Source: Epinephelus fuscoguttatus (Eukaryota; Chordata; Actinopteri; Perciformes; Serranidae). Taken from it: a stretch of DNA of 64,000 nucleotides. This document shows positions 53,972 through 64,000 of this stretch, piece after piece. The stretch is from contig NC_064770.1 in assembly GCF_011397635.1 (NCBI RefSeq), positions 27,111,603 through 27,175,602 of the forward strand. Direction: 5' to 3'. The stretch's first letter is position 1; every line of letters starts with the position of its first letter. The position numbers were made by a program, and so were the translations under genes. Below the pieces are notes generated by a model. The model was not told where the DNA came from and ran no database searches. It saw only the letters and a list, made by a program, of their open reading frames with translations.

Positions 53972-56900
53972 AGCTCACGAAATGGAACTGACTGCAGAAG
54001 ACAAGAAAAAAAAGATGGAAAGAGAAAGAGTCATAAAGCCGCTGAGTGGAAGTTAGTAGTCAGCTCTGTGAAGTGGAGCAGTGAGAATGTGCAGTATATC
54101 AACTTTTATGATTCTGTAAAAAAAAAAAAACACCCCAGATCCATCTCAGCAGGGAGATTAAGGGGTCCGCACGGTGGTCTATTTTCTGCCACTCTGTCAG
54201 GGTCAACAGAAGCCAAGACACATAGTCAGCGTGGGATGAGCCATGGTCTGTAACTGTGAGTAAATCACGGCCTACCCACACATAAATCTGCAGACTCCTC
54301 AGTGTAAATAAAGTTAGTCATCCCCACCACCTAAAGGACTTCTCCACTGAAACTACAGGTCATGGGAAAATAAACCCGTCAGTCATAAGGGACAGAAATG
54401 ACGAACATAAGAACAATCAAATTATTTATTTTCTCAAAACATTATGTGACCAGCTCTGTCGTCAAAAAAAAAAAACTTTCCGCTTTCTTCTGTTTGTCAC
54501 CAAAAAAGACTCAATGTTGTGCTCAACCAGGTGGCCTTCCTAAATGTGTAGGCGTCAGACAATAAATGGGTGGTTTAGCAAGTTAAGCCAAGGTGTGCAC
54601 AAACTGGGTGTGTCTGTGTGTGTGTTTCCGCTCCCCCCACCCATGTGAAGGGTGCTCTTGGGAGAGGGTATGTGCCCGCACTCGTGCCCCTCTGGTGCTT
54701 CGGCTTCCCTCCATTTTGGCGTGTGCACGCCCCTGTCCCAGCTCTTTGTCTTTGCTCCTTTCATCTTTCTTACTTGCAACTTTACTTTTTGTTTCTTGAT
54801 TTTGTCGGGGTGAGCACCAAACGCCCAACTCGTTCCCCCTCTCTTTTCTTTTTTCTGCCCTCGCGCTCTCCCTCTCCGTGCATGTTGGTGTAGCTGTCCT
54901 TATTTGGCTTCCCTTTGAGTGAGTGGGAGTGTGAGTATGAATGTGACTGTGTGTGTGTGTTTCCTCCTGACTGTGAGTCACTGCTTGTCTGACTCACGAG
55001 CGCTAACAAAAACACACAGTTGCCATGGGGACACACTCACCCCCCCCCTCCCCTCCTTCCTCTCCCATCTCTCTCTGTCTCCCCCTCCCTGTCAATCTCT
55101 GGTTTCTCTCTTCTTGTGGGCACCGCTGCATCCCAGGCAGCCCTGGCACTGTTACAAGGGTGGCACTCTAACTTGGGTGGGATGGTGGTGGTGGTGGCGA
55201 GGTGGAAAAACACAGAAAAAAAAAAAACCCAGAATAAATGGAAAGGTGAAAACTAAAAAAAAAAATTGTTGATACTGAAAACTTAAATTAAAGTCCAGAA
55301 AGCTGCAGGGGGACACAAACCCAGGGTGCGAGACAAGCAATCATCTATCATCAGTAGTAAGTAGAAATGCCTGCATTGGCTGCGACAGGCTAAACAGAAA
55401 GTGCCCACCTGTGGCTCTATTCTCTGCTTCTGTTCTGCTTTTTACTGCTCTGAAATCGCAGACTGCTTTGAACTGGGCCTGTCCTTTGATGTGCTGGCGT
55501 CACCACTCGGCCTTGCCATAACCTCCAGGGAGCTTGATAATGTGCCCACGTGTGGCATTACATTTCCACAAAGATCAGGTAGGGCACTGGATGTACCCAC
55601 AGCCTCGAGCTGCTGGGGTTTGGCTTAGCCTACTTCCTGGATGTTAAATGCTGGCTGTGCACCACCTAGTGGGCATACAGTAGGTTTTTGTTTCTTCATA
55701 ACTGACAGATAATGTTGCACTGGTCCATTTTTGGATTATAGTGTCATAATGACAATAATGGTTTGACTTACCAACGGATCACTGACATGTCTCAGATGTC
55801 TAGTTGTTAACGGTTCCACCCAAAAGATATCTCTAAACTTTCTACACTTCTCATATTAATTTCATTTTAATAACTGTTTAAGGCCCAAAGAGGCAAAACT
55901 ACCTAACATTTCTTTTTAAATACAGCTAAGATTAGAGAGAAGTACAAAACACAAAAGTAGATCTGTGTTGCAGAACCCCTCAGTGTTCAATCATTCAATA
56001 ATTTTTTTAAATATATATTTTCATGGAAAAGTAGATGAAGAACTGTGTTTGATGGTCGTCATAAGTGTGACCAATGGCTTAATGTGTTGTATCTACCATT
56101 TACTGACCAAATTAACATAATCTCCTATGCAGCCATCAAAACACTTACATATCCCAGCTCAGTTATTAAAACATCTAAAACTCTGTCACAGGCAGTCCTG
56201 AGCATTGCCACTAGAATCATCATCATATCCTAGGGTTACTACTTTACATATCAAAAACCCTTACCCTTACATACATGCTTTGTCAGTGGCCTTTTACATT
56301 CACATATGATGTGCTAAGTACTCATCTCCGTCTGCTGTTGATGTTCCAGGACACGCAACCAATACCGTGACATCAACAGAAGCATGTGGATAGGTTTAAA
56401 AAAAAAACACATCTTGGTTTGGCATTTGGGAAGGGAACACTCAGCTCCTTGGTGAAAGTCCAGGGTTTGTTGGACACATCCAGCCCCCCCCACCCCCTCC
56501 TTTGCACCCCATATGGGCTTTACTGCTCTTGATATTATGTCATTATCAGCAGCATTTCAACCTGACCACACCCTGCAGTGTATCATACCGCCATGATAGG
56601 TACCGTTCGGCCAACCAGTGGCATATCATAATAACGCTAAAGGTTATGTCATTGTCATTGCATAAGTTCAGCATTAGAATTCAACAGCCTGGCTGGCAAA
56701 TAGCCTGTCTCCCCTCATAGCCTATATCTGACCCATTTCTGTCACAATCACTGAAGACAGCATCTTTGTATTTTTAGACAACTGTAAGGTCGTATGCCTT
56801 GTCTGGGCCGTCACCTAGATCCCACATATCCAAAACTTTACTCAAAGTGAACCTAAAGAAAGAAGAGTTAAAGGTTAGGTAGAACAAGAACTATGTATGT

Positions 56901-58060
56901 GTGTAAGTACGTGTACATTTAGATGCACAGTTTTATCCCACTGGTCACTATTGTTGCCATCAACATGTTCAATAATTCTGTGACCCCACTGAACAGAGTT
57001 GAGTAACAAATGCACATGTCAATACTTGACACTTTAAAGATAATGTGTACAAACATTTCTGCCATATCCTTATGTTAACAGACTTTACCATCCTTTTGTT
57101 TTGGAGCTTTGATGCAGCCATCCTCGCCTGGTGCAACCAGGAAGTAAACAGCTCTGGTCATGTGACAATTTACAGTAAACACGTGACACTGCACATAGTT
57201 CATTCATATATTTGCTGGAAATATGTTGATAAATCATTCGGTAATATTTTTAGAGCCTTATATCTGAAAACTTTTTTCATGGTCATGGGATTAAATGGGT
57301 TAAGGATCATGCTATCATGTGTTGTGATCATCATTATTGTACCTGGCATATTTTTTTCTGTAAAAAAAAAAAGGTCATTAAATCTGTCTTTATTCCACTG
57401 ATTTAATGCTCCACTCAGCAAGCGCGCTTAGTGACCCAAATTACATCCACATAACATGTCACCAACAGGTGCACGCTGAGTCGAGCTAACATGCTAAATA
57501 CTAAAAAGCTCACGATGGATCCACCAGCTGTCATTTCTACGTTCACTTTTACCTTCAGTGAGGTGTGTGAGGCCTTTCTGCTGTTTGTGAACACTTTGAG
57601 GAGTGCAGAGTCTGAATGGACTGGTTACACTGGGACTGAGAGACTAGGCGGACTGGTTATATCATACTCTGAGAATGAACGAGCGGAGAAGTTGAACCCG
57701 GAGCATACATAATATGACACACACAGTGAACTCACTGTACAAATGAGGATGTCAACAACCACTGCGTTGCCTAGCAATGTAGTTTTGTGCGCGCACGATG
57801 TGGTGTGCAAAAACTGTGCAGTTTCTCTTTTGACGTAAAATGTGTGTTTGTGGCTTCAGTTGCTGTGCAGTTTAAACTGTTGATAACTCTCTGTGTTGGC
57901 TGCCTTGGTGATGATTTATTCTGCTGTTGATTCTGTAAGAAGTGGCAGGTTATTTAACGTTAGTCCAACAGTGCTCAGTGCACTCACCCTAGTGTACATA
58001 CATGTTTTTTCCTGTCGTCCCTTTTTGTGTCATTCTCTGAGTTTTGTCTCTTAAATCCAT
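53972..58060. other. Gene-free spacer
   Basis: About 4 kb with no supportable gene. Low-complexity patches include A runs at 54117-54130 and 55217-55228. Overlapping open frames at 54555-55036 arise from CA/GT-rich sequence. Confidence 0.3.
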
Positions 58061-58061
58061 A

Positions 58062-58570
58062 ATCCGTTAAGTGCACAGGCTGCCGTCTATAGAGGTAGAA
58101 TCCATCCATCCATTTTCATCTGCTCTTCTGAGGCCAGGTTGTGGTGGCAGCAGGCCAAGCAAAGCACCCCAGACGTCCCTCTCCCCAGCAATGCTTTCCA
58201 GCTCCTCCTGGGGGACCCCAAGGCGTTCCCAGGCCAGATGAGATATGTAATCCCTCCAGCGTGCTCTGAGAATTGCCACCTTAATGTGGTGGAGGGGTTT
58301 GCGTGTCCCTTTTAACGTGGGAGCTGTGTTGTCCTGGGCTTATAGCCCCTGGTAGAGTCTCCCGAGGCAAAGCGGTTCCAGGGGTCAGAGTAAGAGCGAT
58401 TCAAGAAGACCTTGATGAAACGGACCACTCGGACTTTGAGCACTTTGCCCAATAAGGGACGCTGGGGCCTCCTTGTCGAGCCAGACCTGAGGGGGAGCTC
58501 GCCAGCTAGTATCTGGTGGCCAGGCCTTGCGCAATGGGGCCGGGTCAGGTTCAGCCCAAATACATAGCAC
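58062..58570. mobile_element. LINE fragments in opposite orientations
   Basis: On the minus strand 58120-58279 encodes RARWRDYISHLAWERLGVPQ, then EELESIAGERDVWGALL, a typical C-terminal end of a fish LINE ORF2. It ends next to a CATCCATCCAT tail at 58100-58114. From about 58270 on the plus strand, CCACCTTAATGTGGTGGAGG, then TAGCCCCTGGTAGAGTCTCC resembles the 5' region of a fish LINE. The two pieces abut, suggesting two insertions or a 5' inversion. The clade is not settled. Confidence 0.65.
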
Positions 58571-58571
58571 A

Positions 58572-58876
58572 CATATAGTACTCTTTCTACACTGTAATGG
58601 TTAAAACTAGCTTCACCTCAATCAGCTACACCAGTAAAATGCTGCTTACACATTAATGCATCATTAACTCTATTATACATTAGTAAAGGGACAATTTTCC
58701 TGCCTGACCACTTATTTTAATTTTAGTAATTTATGTATATTTAGCTGATAAAATTCCTGGACTTCAACTCAGACAGGATTCAAAGTTTTAAATGAGGGAC
58801 TTCTACTTGTAATGGAGTATTTTAACATTGTTCTACCTGTACTTTGGTAAACAGACACTTCTTTCACCACTGTTTT
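58572..58876. repeat. Remnant of a fish MITE ending in CACCACTG
   Basis: Worn phrases (TACTTGTAATGGAGTATTTT, TACCTGTACTTTGG, ACTTCTTTCACCACTG) match the common CAGTGGTGGAAGAAGTAC-type teleost element; only one end is recognisable. A smaller piece of the same family (AGTGGTGGAATGTAACTGTG) is in a dhps intron at about 16532. Confidence 0.5.
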
Positions 58877-59669
58877 GTCGAAGACCAAATACACAAAGAC
58901 TGGATAAAGATGCAGACAAAAAACACCCACACCCAAGTGCTGAACACCTCAACCCTGACGCACATGAAAACCTCCGTCACCCCCACCACACAGACAGACA
59001 TGTTCACACGAATACACTTTTGACCTCTGTTTAACCTCTGCGTGGCCTGAAAGCTCACAGCAGCTGGCTGGTGGTGAATTGTGAGAACAGGCTGAAAGTG
59101 AAACTGTACGCCGGCATAATCCTCAGCAAGAGAGATGGAGAGAGCGCGGGGGCTGAGAGGGAAAGAAAGAGTGGAAACAGCAGCGAATGAGAGACATTGT
59201 AATAACAGAGAGACCAATAAAAAAGGAGGAATGTGAGAGGGCGAAATAGTTTCGGTTTGCACAGAGAGGTTCAAAACAAAGTTGTGGAAAACAAAATGTT
59301 AAGCATTCAAGAGACGACAGAGACAATTTAAAATATTCCAAAACGCCATTGTCACACTTTATTGAAAAAAATGCAACCTGCCATATATACTGTATGCTTT
59401 ACTGTATATACATCAGCCATGGTAACATAGAGTTTTTGCTGTGACTGTTAGAACAAACAGAGTGAGCCCTACTCCACACACAGACGGATGTACGAGGATG
59501 AATCTAGACACTACCGTTAGAGTAGTGTGTGTGCTCTGTAAAGGGTGTGAATGGATACAAAACAAAGACAACATGTCCACATAGATGACTCTCCACTTGT
59601 TGTAATGCATTGTGTCAACACTGCGTGGATTGCGGCATGTATACCTTCTCCAGTCCACACATACACAGA
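58877..59669. other. Gene-free spacer
   Basis: No gene or repeat end supported. Confidence 0.3.
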
Positions 59670-59870
59670 TCATGCTCCAAATGTGTGTAAGACAGCTGTC
59701 CCTGTGTGTGTGTAGTAATCCTCTGTACGCTCCATGGCTCCCACAGTCTCTTTCACTAGATCCTTCAGAGCATCTCTGACCTCACTGTGTAGCTTCTCCT
59801 GCTCTCTCTCCGCCCCACGACCTGCTCACACTCATGTTGCACTTCTGAGCCTCTTTCCTCACCCTGTTCT
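59670..59870 (-). pseudogene. Possible orphan exon or decayed coding fragment
   Basis: On the minus strand one frame reads EREQEKLHSEVRDALKDLVK, then ETVGAMERTEDYYTHTG, and stops at 59670-59672. An upstream frame (EVQHECEQVVG) would join it if one or two bases changed in a (GA)n run near 59808. The charge pattern is helical and coiled-coil-like, unlike chance translation. I do not recognise the family and see no good splice acceptor. It lies downstream of the minus-strand gene ending at 62540, so it could be an alternative last exon or a dead copy. Confidence 0.3.
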
Positions 59871-59872
59871 TA

Positions 59873-62539
59873 TTTAAGGAATAATATGACTTTCCTGGGA
59901 AATACTCTTGCTTTCTGTTGGAAAGTTAGACAAGAAGATCTGTAATGCTCTTATGTCTGCATGTTCAATATGAAGCTAACGCAAGCAGCCAGTTAGCTTA
60001 GCTTAGCACAAAGAGTAGAAACAGGGGAAACAGCTAGCCTGGCACCCCGTAAGTTCACTAATTAGCCTGTTATGTCTTGTTTGTCTACAAGTATAAAAAC
60101 TACAATATGCAGTTTTGTACCAGACTGTTTCTTGGCCTTGAGCTGTTGCCAGGCAACCAGTGAATACTCCAGGAAGTTATGGCTCCTAACTAAGGCCTTG
60201 TGTAAACGTATGCAAATATTTGTGTCTACTTTTTTTTTTTGCCTCATCTCCACGCAATCAGAGTTGTAGGTCTCTGAAAGGTTTTCTAAAAGTTCAGTTA
60301 CTGTTTATCTGTGTGGGCGTGTAAAACAGAACGTGTGGTAAATGATCTCCTTAATTTGTGCATGCCCAACCCAGTCTCACTTAAAGTCAGACACTAACAA
60401 AAAAACAAAACAAAACTGTCCTTTAATGTTGGCAAGATAAATGGCCAGTCGCCATTTTGGTTTAACAGTGCTCAGGGGGAAATGAGCAGGACGAGAATGG
60501 AAATAAGATGGCGAAAGTGCGAGTAGGGCAGGCGAGAGGGGTGGTGGATGGGTCCAACAAACACTGACGTTCACCTGGGAGAGTGGTGTTTGCGTCCCCT
60601 GAGATTATAAAGCCAAACCCATTATTTTTTCCTAAAGGAAAAAAGCGTCAATTTGCATTGTTGCACTGACATAGTGCGTTTATTTTGAAAGAGACTGTAT
60701 GTAAATGTTAAATTTTCTGGGAAAATGGAAGTGTATTTTGAAAGAAGACAATGCATGTAACTGGCAGAACTTGACAGTGTCCCAGAATGTCAACAACCAT
60801 CGCACCCAGGATACCTTGCATGTAATATGTGGACATGGAAAGTCCATGACCAAATGTCAATATGTAAAGAGGTCAGAGTGAGACTGTATTGGCATGCCTA
60901 CTTTGCAGACCAACAGAGTTGTCAGCTGCACCCAGGACCCCAGGAACCCTCGGGATTTTTTTCAAGTGGCCCCTTGCAGTATTGCAGCGAAAAAAATACC
61001 CTGCAACATCTGTCAAACTATTGACGAGACACCTCAAACTGCACACAAGGTCAATTATGACTTTATATGATGCGTTTTTGAGCCATGGAGATTTTATATA
61101 TGAAAACTCAAGCTAGTAAATGTGATTTAAAATCCATGACATCATCACAATGTGAAGTCTCTAAGTTGAGCAGGACCTTGTGGGTGGAGCGACTGGAGAA
61201 ACACTACATGCTGAAGTAAACCTGGAAGCTTTAACACTTCTTGGCGTATTTCCTTTAGAACAAATAGGCGCCATCTTGGGGTCCTGTATTCTGTTATCTT
61301 TAAATATATGGCTGCATCCAATGGTTTTGCTCCAGCTCAGCACCTGCAGTTTAGAGTCCTCCAGAAACAACAGTTTTGGATCAGACTTGGTTGAACAAGC
61401 AGATAGTGGGACACTTTCTGGAGCGGGATTTCAGCATGTCCAGAGCATCACTCGTATCAGAATTATCTTATAAAACAGAGGGGAAAATATAAGCTTTCAA
61501 AAATATCTGTATATGTGTAAACAAGGCCTGAGAAACAGTCCGACACAACCCCCATTAAAAAAGCCAGGATAAACATTTAGTCTGTTTAGTTTAAGTGTCA
61601 AGAGGAGCCTGTATTTGTGGTGTCAGGTTGCCCTCTGCTGCACACATCAAGCACCCTCTAATGATTCACTCATTCATCATGCCCTGAGAAAACCTTCCTT
61701 TCTAAGACGTTCCAGTTTCCATTGTTTACTTTATCAATAAATTTAATGTTAGTGGTGCTTCCCTTGGTTATGCACGTCCACTGGAGCACTTTGGGAAAAG
61801 AGGTTAGTGGTGATACATTAGTAAGACTGAGTGCTAATATAACAAGTAAAGCCGAGCTGATCTGACGACCAGTTAATTAACTCTATGTAAAAATACAAAT
61901 ACATGTAGGAGATGTTACACAAAGCCATCCTTTTCTTTGTCAGTGATTGTGATCAAACATCTGCGTGGGCTCGAGGTGGAGGGTCTCAACTCTTTCACAG
62001 TGATCTTCTGCCAACTTTGGGCCAAAACTCCCACAATGTCCACAATCATTAATGTCACAGTGTCCATAAAACTCTTTAAAATGCAGTCCGTGATGATGGG
62101 ATGCTGTTTTTTTAATAGGTGTTTATACTTTTTAAATATAAAAATAACTATCTCCCTTATTTGAGTCTCTATGAGCGGGGATAATGGGGTGATCAAAGTG
62201 GAGAAAAGGTGATGAGGATTTAGGCAAATTTGTGAAAACTTGATTGCAAGACTCCCATCTAATAGAAGTACACGTATCTGGAGCTTTTCAAAATGCTCTT
62301 CCTTCTGAACAGTGTGATTGTAGCAAAGTATACACAGTTTTTGCAGTCAGCACTTTGTTTTGAAGAGGGTAACATAGCTGGTAAAGAGTCTCCATAGTGG
62401 CTTAAAAGAGAATCCGTCGTACAACCTTTTCCTTTCGTCACATTGAATTCCAGGAACAAAATATCTTCGGTTGTATGAGGGAGCGAGCTGCAGAGAGCTC
62501 AGATCTGTGGTGTTTACAGAGTCCACGGAGGGGAAAGTC
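59873..62539 (-). other. Spacer that includes the 3' UTR of the gene ending at 62540
   Basis: No further coding exon is convincing. The minus-strand 3' UTR must begin at 62539 and run toward lower coordinates; I could not choose a poly(A) site with confidence. Confidence 0.35.
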
Positions 62540-62917
62540 TCAGAAGTTGCTGAACAGCTCGTATTTCTTCATCCAGTCCATCTGCGGCGCCTTCTTCTTT
62601 TCTTTGGCGTGGACCTTCATCTTCTCTTCTGCTGCCGTAGCGCTCAGACTCAGGCCCATCTCGGCAAAAGGGTCCATCCGGCCACCGTCATCATCCGCCA
62701 GCTAGACGGGGGTATTATTGAAGGTGGAGAGACAGACAGTGAGTTTCATGTGAGGGACAAATGACCGAACACAGCACCATACCTGAACCTACACCCACCT
62801 GTGTGCTGTTGCCCTGGCTGCTGAGGTCGGAGTGTGTGGACCTGATGGACTGTGTGGTGGAGCTGCCGTTGATCTGAGGGTTGGGGGAGCCGTTGGATAT
62901 GGACGGACCATCGTAGT
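62540..62917 (-). CDS. Last two coding exons of an unidentified gene (partial)
   Basis: Exon A is 62799-62917 and exon B is 62540-62701, both minus strand, with proper AG acceptors and a GTGGGT donor after exon A; phases agree. Exon A encodes a Ser/Asn/Gln-rich, probably disordered stretch ([18 protein letters not shown], then [15 protein letters not shown]). Exon B encodes [20 protein letters not shown], a Lys-rich segment ([13 protein letters not shown]) and a C-terminal [12 protein letters not shown] before TGA. The acidic-then-basic tail, codon structure and splice sites make this a real gene, but I do not recognise it. A DPF motif in the tail would suit an adaptor-binding protein, which is speculation. 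The rest lies beyond 64000. Confidence 0.7.
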
Positions 62918-63009
62918 CTGTGGAAACAAACAATGCGCACAGAGGGCATCGGGTGAAGAACAGAAAAGCACAGAGATTGTTGTTTTACACTCCAGTACAG
63001 ACTTGATAA

Positions 63010-63170
63010 TCTTTAGGCCTGGGCAATGTATCGTTATTGTCCTATGAGTATGGATATTGCCTTCAATTTTGGATAGCGTAATATCAAACCTACCAGACTG
63101 TTCAATTATTTGATGATGACGATACCCAACAATATCATTGCAATATCAATATTGAGGTATCTTTATGCAT
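63010..63170. repeat. hAT-type terminal remnant in an intron
   Basis: TAGGCCTGGGCAATGTATCG followed by alternating ATATC/GATAT phrases (CAATATCATTGCAATATCAA) is the familiar end of fish hAT-derived MITEs. A matching opposite end is not seen. It lies upstream of exon A of the minus-strand gene, so presumably within its intron. Confidence 0.5.
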
Positions 63171-64000
63171 AGTTCATATTCAAAGGGACAGGATCTCAGT
63201 CAACAAGTTGTAGTCTTAAGAGTTTTGTCGTATTATATTTTAACATCTGACAATGTTTCATGAGTTGAGAACGACACTTTTCTCTGACTTTGCGCAGTGA
63301 GCATAAACACATTTTGGTAACGATTAAAAGAGCGCTGCAGGAGTGAGTCCTAAAACGCGGATATGAGGTAGCATTTTAGCACGCGGTTCCCTCATCTCAT
63401 AGTCAATAGGTTAGATGCCTGAGATAAGGTCTGTGGTTAGCACAAGCCTAAGAGACTGTTATGTTTTGTTCTACGACAAAATATGTCAGTAAATACCCCA
63501 CTCAAGAAGCTTTAACGTGTCTTAAGCAAGTTGTTGTAACAAATTAGCTCTTTACTTCTGGCCATTGCATTCAGGCTTCAGAAATCATAGAAGTGATGTT
63601 CATTTGTGAAGATTATCTTGCTCAACAAAACTTGTAAGCATCATACACTTTTGTTTGCCAAAGATTTTATTCTTTGCAAATATCCAAAATCCAATGGAAA
63701 AATCCCAGTGACTTTTTGACAAGGGGACCACGGACGATGCTAACTTCTGGGTCGGCCAACAAACAAATGTCATCCCTGCAGTACTCTATTTCACAGGTGT
63801 GTAACTTCCTAACCATTTCCTTGTAAGTTTTCTACAAAGGATGATGTAATTTGATAAACAAATATAGGAAAACTGAGACAGTGTTCAAGTGGTTTAATTT
63901 CAATTAATTGTAACCTTTAATATTTTACTCAATGCACAGCAGGTCAGCTGAGAATGTAACAAAGTGAAATTTGTGGGGAATAAGAAGTAAGTTAATAAGA
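63171..64000. other. Right edge, presumed intron of the minus-strand gene
   Basis: No exon was recognised up to the window end. Confidence 0.3.

Noticed and set aside
54555-55036. Overlapping open frames on both strands
   Set aside because: CA/GT- and CT-rich low-complexity sequence produces them.

Overview
The window is vertebrate nuclear DNA, almost certainly from a teleost (percomorph-like) fish. The evidence is intron-split vertebrate genes with GT-AG junctions, a vertebrate microRNA cluster, and a dense load of fish-type repeats: Tc1, hAT and Harbinger relics, a tRNA-derived SINE, LINE 3' ends, TTAA-flanked MITE-like elements and long (CA)n tracts. There are no operons, phage or bacterial features.

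Layout. 1-850: 3' end of a LINE. 1019-6318: fbxw9 (+), an F-box/WD40 gene in seven coding exons behind a CRE/ETS-type promoter. 6529-8034: a TTAA-type repeat with a second inverted-repeat element nested in it. 8119-8530: a two-exon G protein gamma subunit gene (-), probably gng14. 9850-10445: a broken Tc1-like transposase. 12150-18839: dhps (+), deoxyhypusine synthase, with an untranslated first exon, nine coding exons and a hAT derivative in one intron. 18.9-31 kb: gene-free DNA built largely from nested transposons and a short satellite. 31.2-33.7 kb: a mir-23 / mir-27 / mir-24 cluster on the minus strand, split by a MITE-like element. 34-62.5 kb: about 28 kb with no convincing protein gene, holding microsatellites, repeats and a GC-box-containing candidate promoter near 38.8 kb. 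62540-62917: the last two coding exons of an unrecognised minus-strand gene that runs off the right edge.

The genes do not form one pathway. fbxw9, gng14 and dhps are neighbours on human 19p13.13, and the mir-23a/27a/24-2 cluster is also on that band, so this is a conserved syntenic block. The clearest new observation is the microRNA cluster: mir-23 and mir-27 are about 0.2 kb apart, but mir-24 lies about 2.2 kb further on, and a roughly 970 bp repeat sits in the gap. The repeat-rich tract at 19-28 kb preserves a readable insertion order through target-site duplications.
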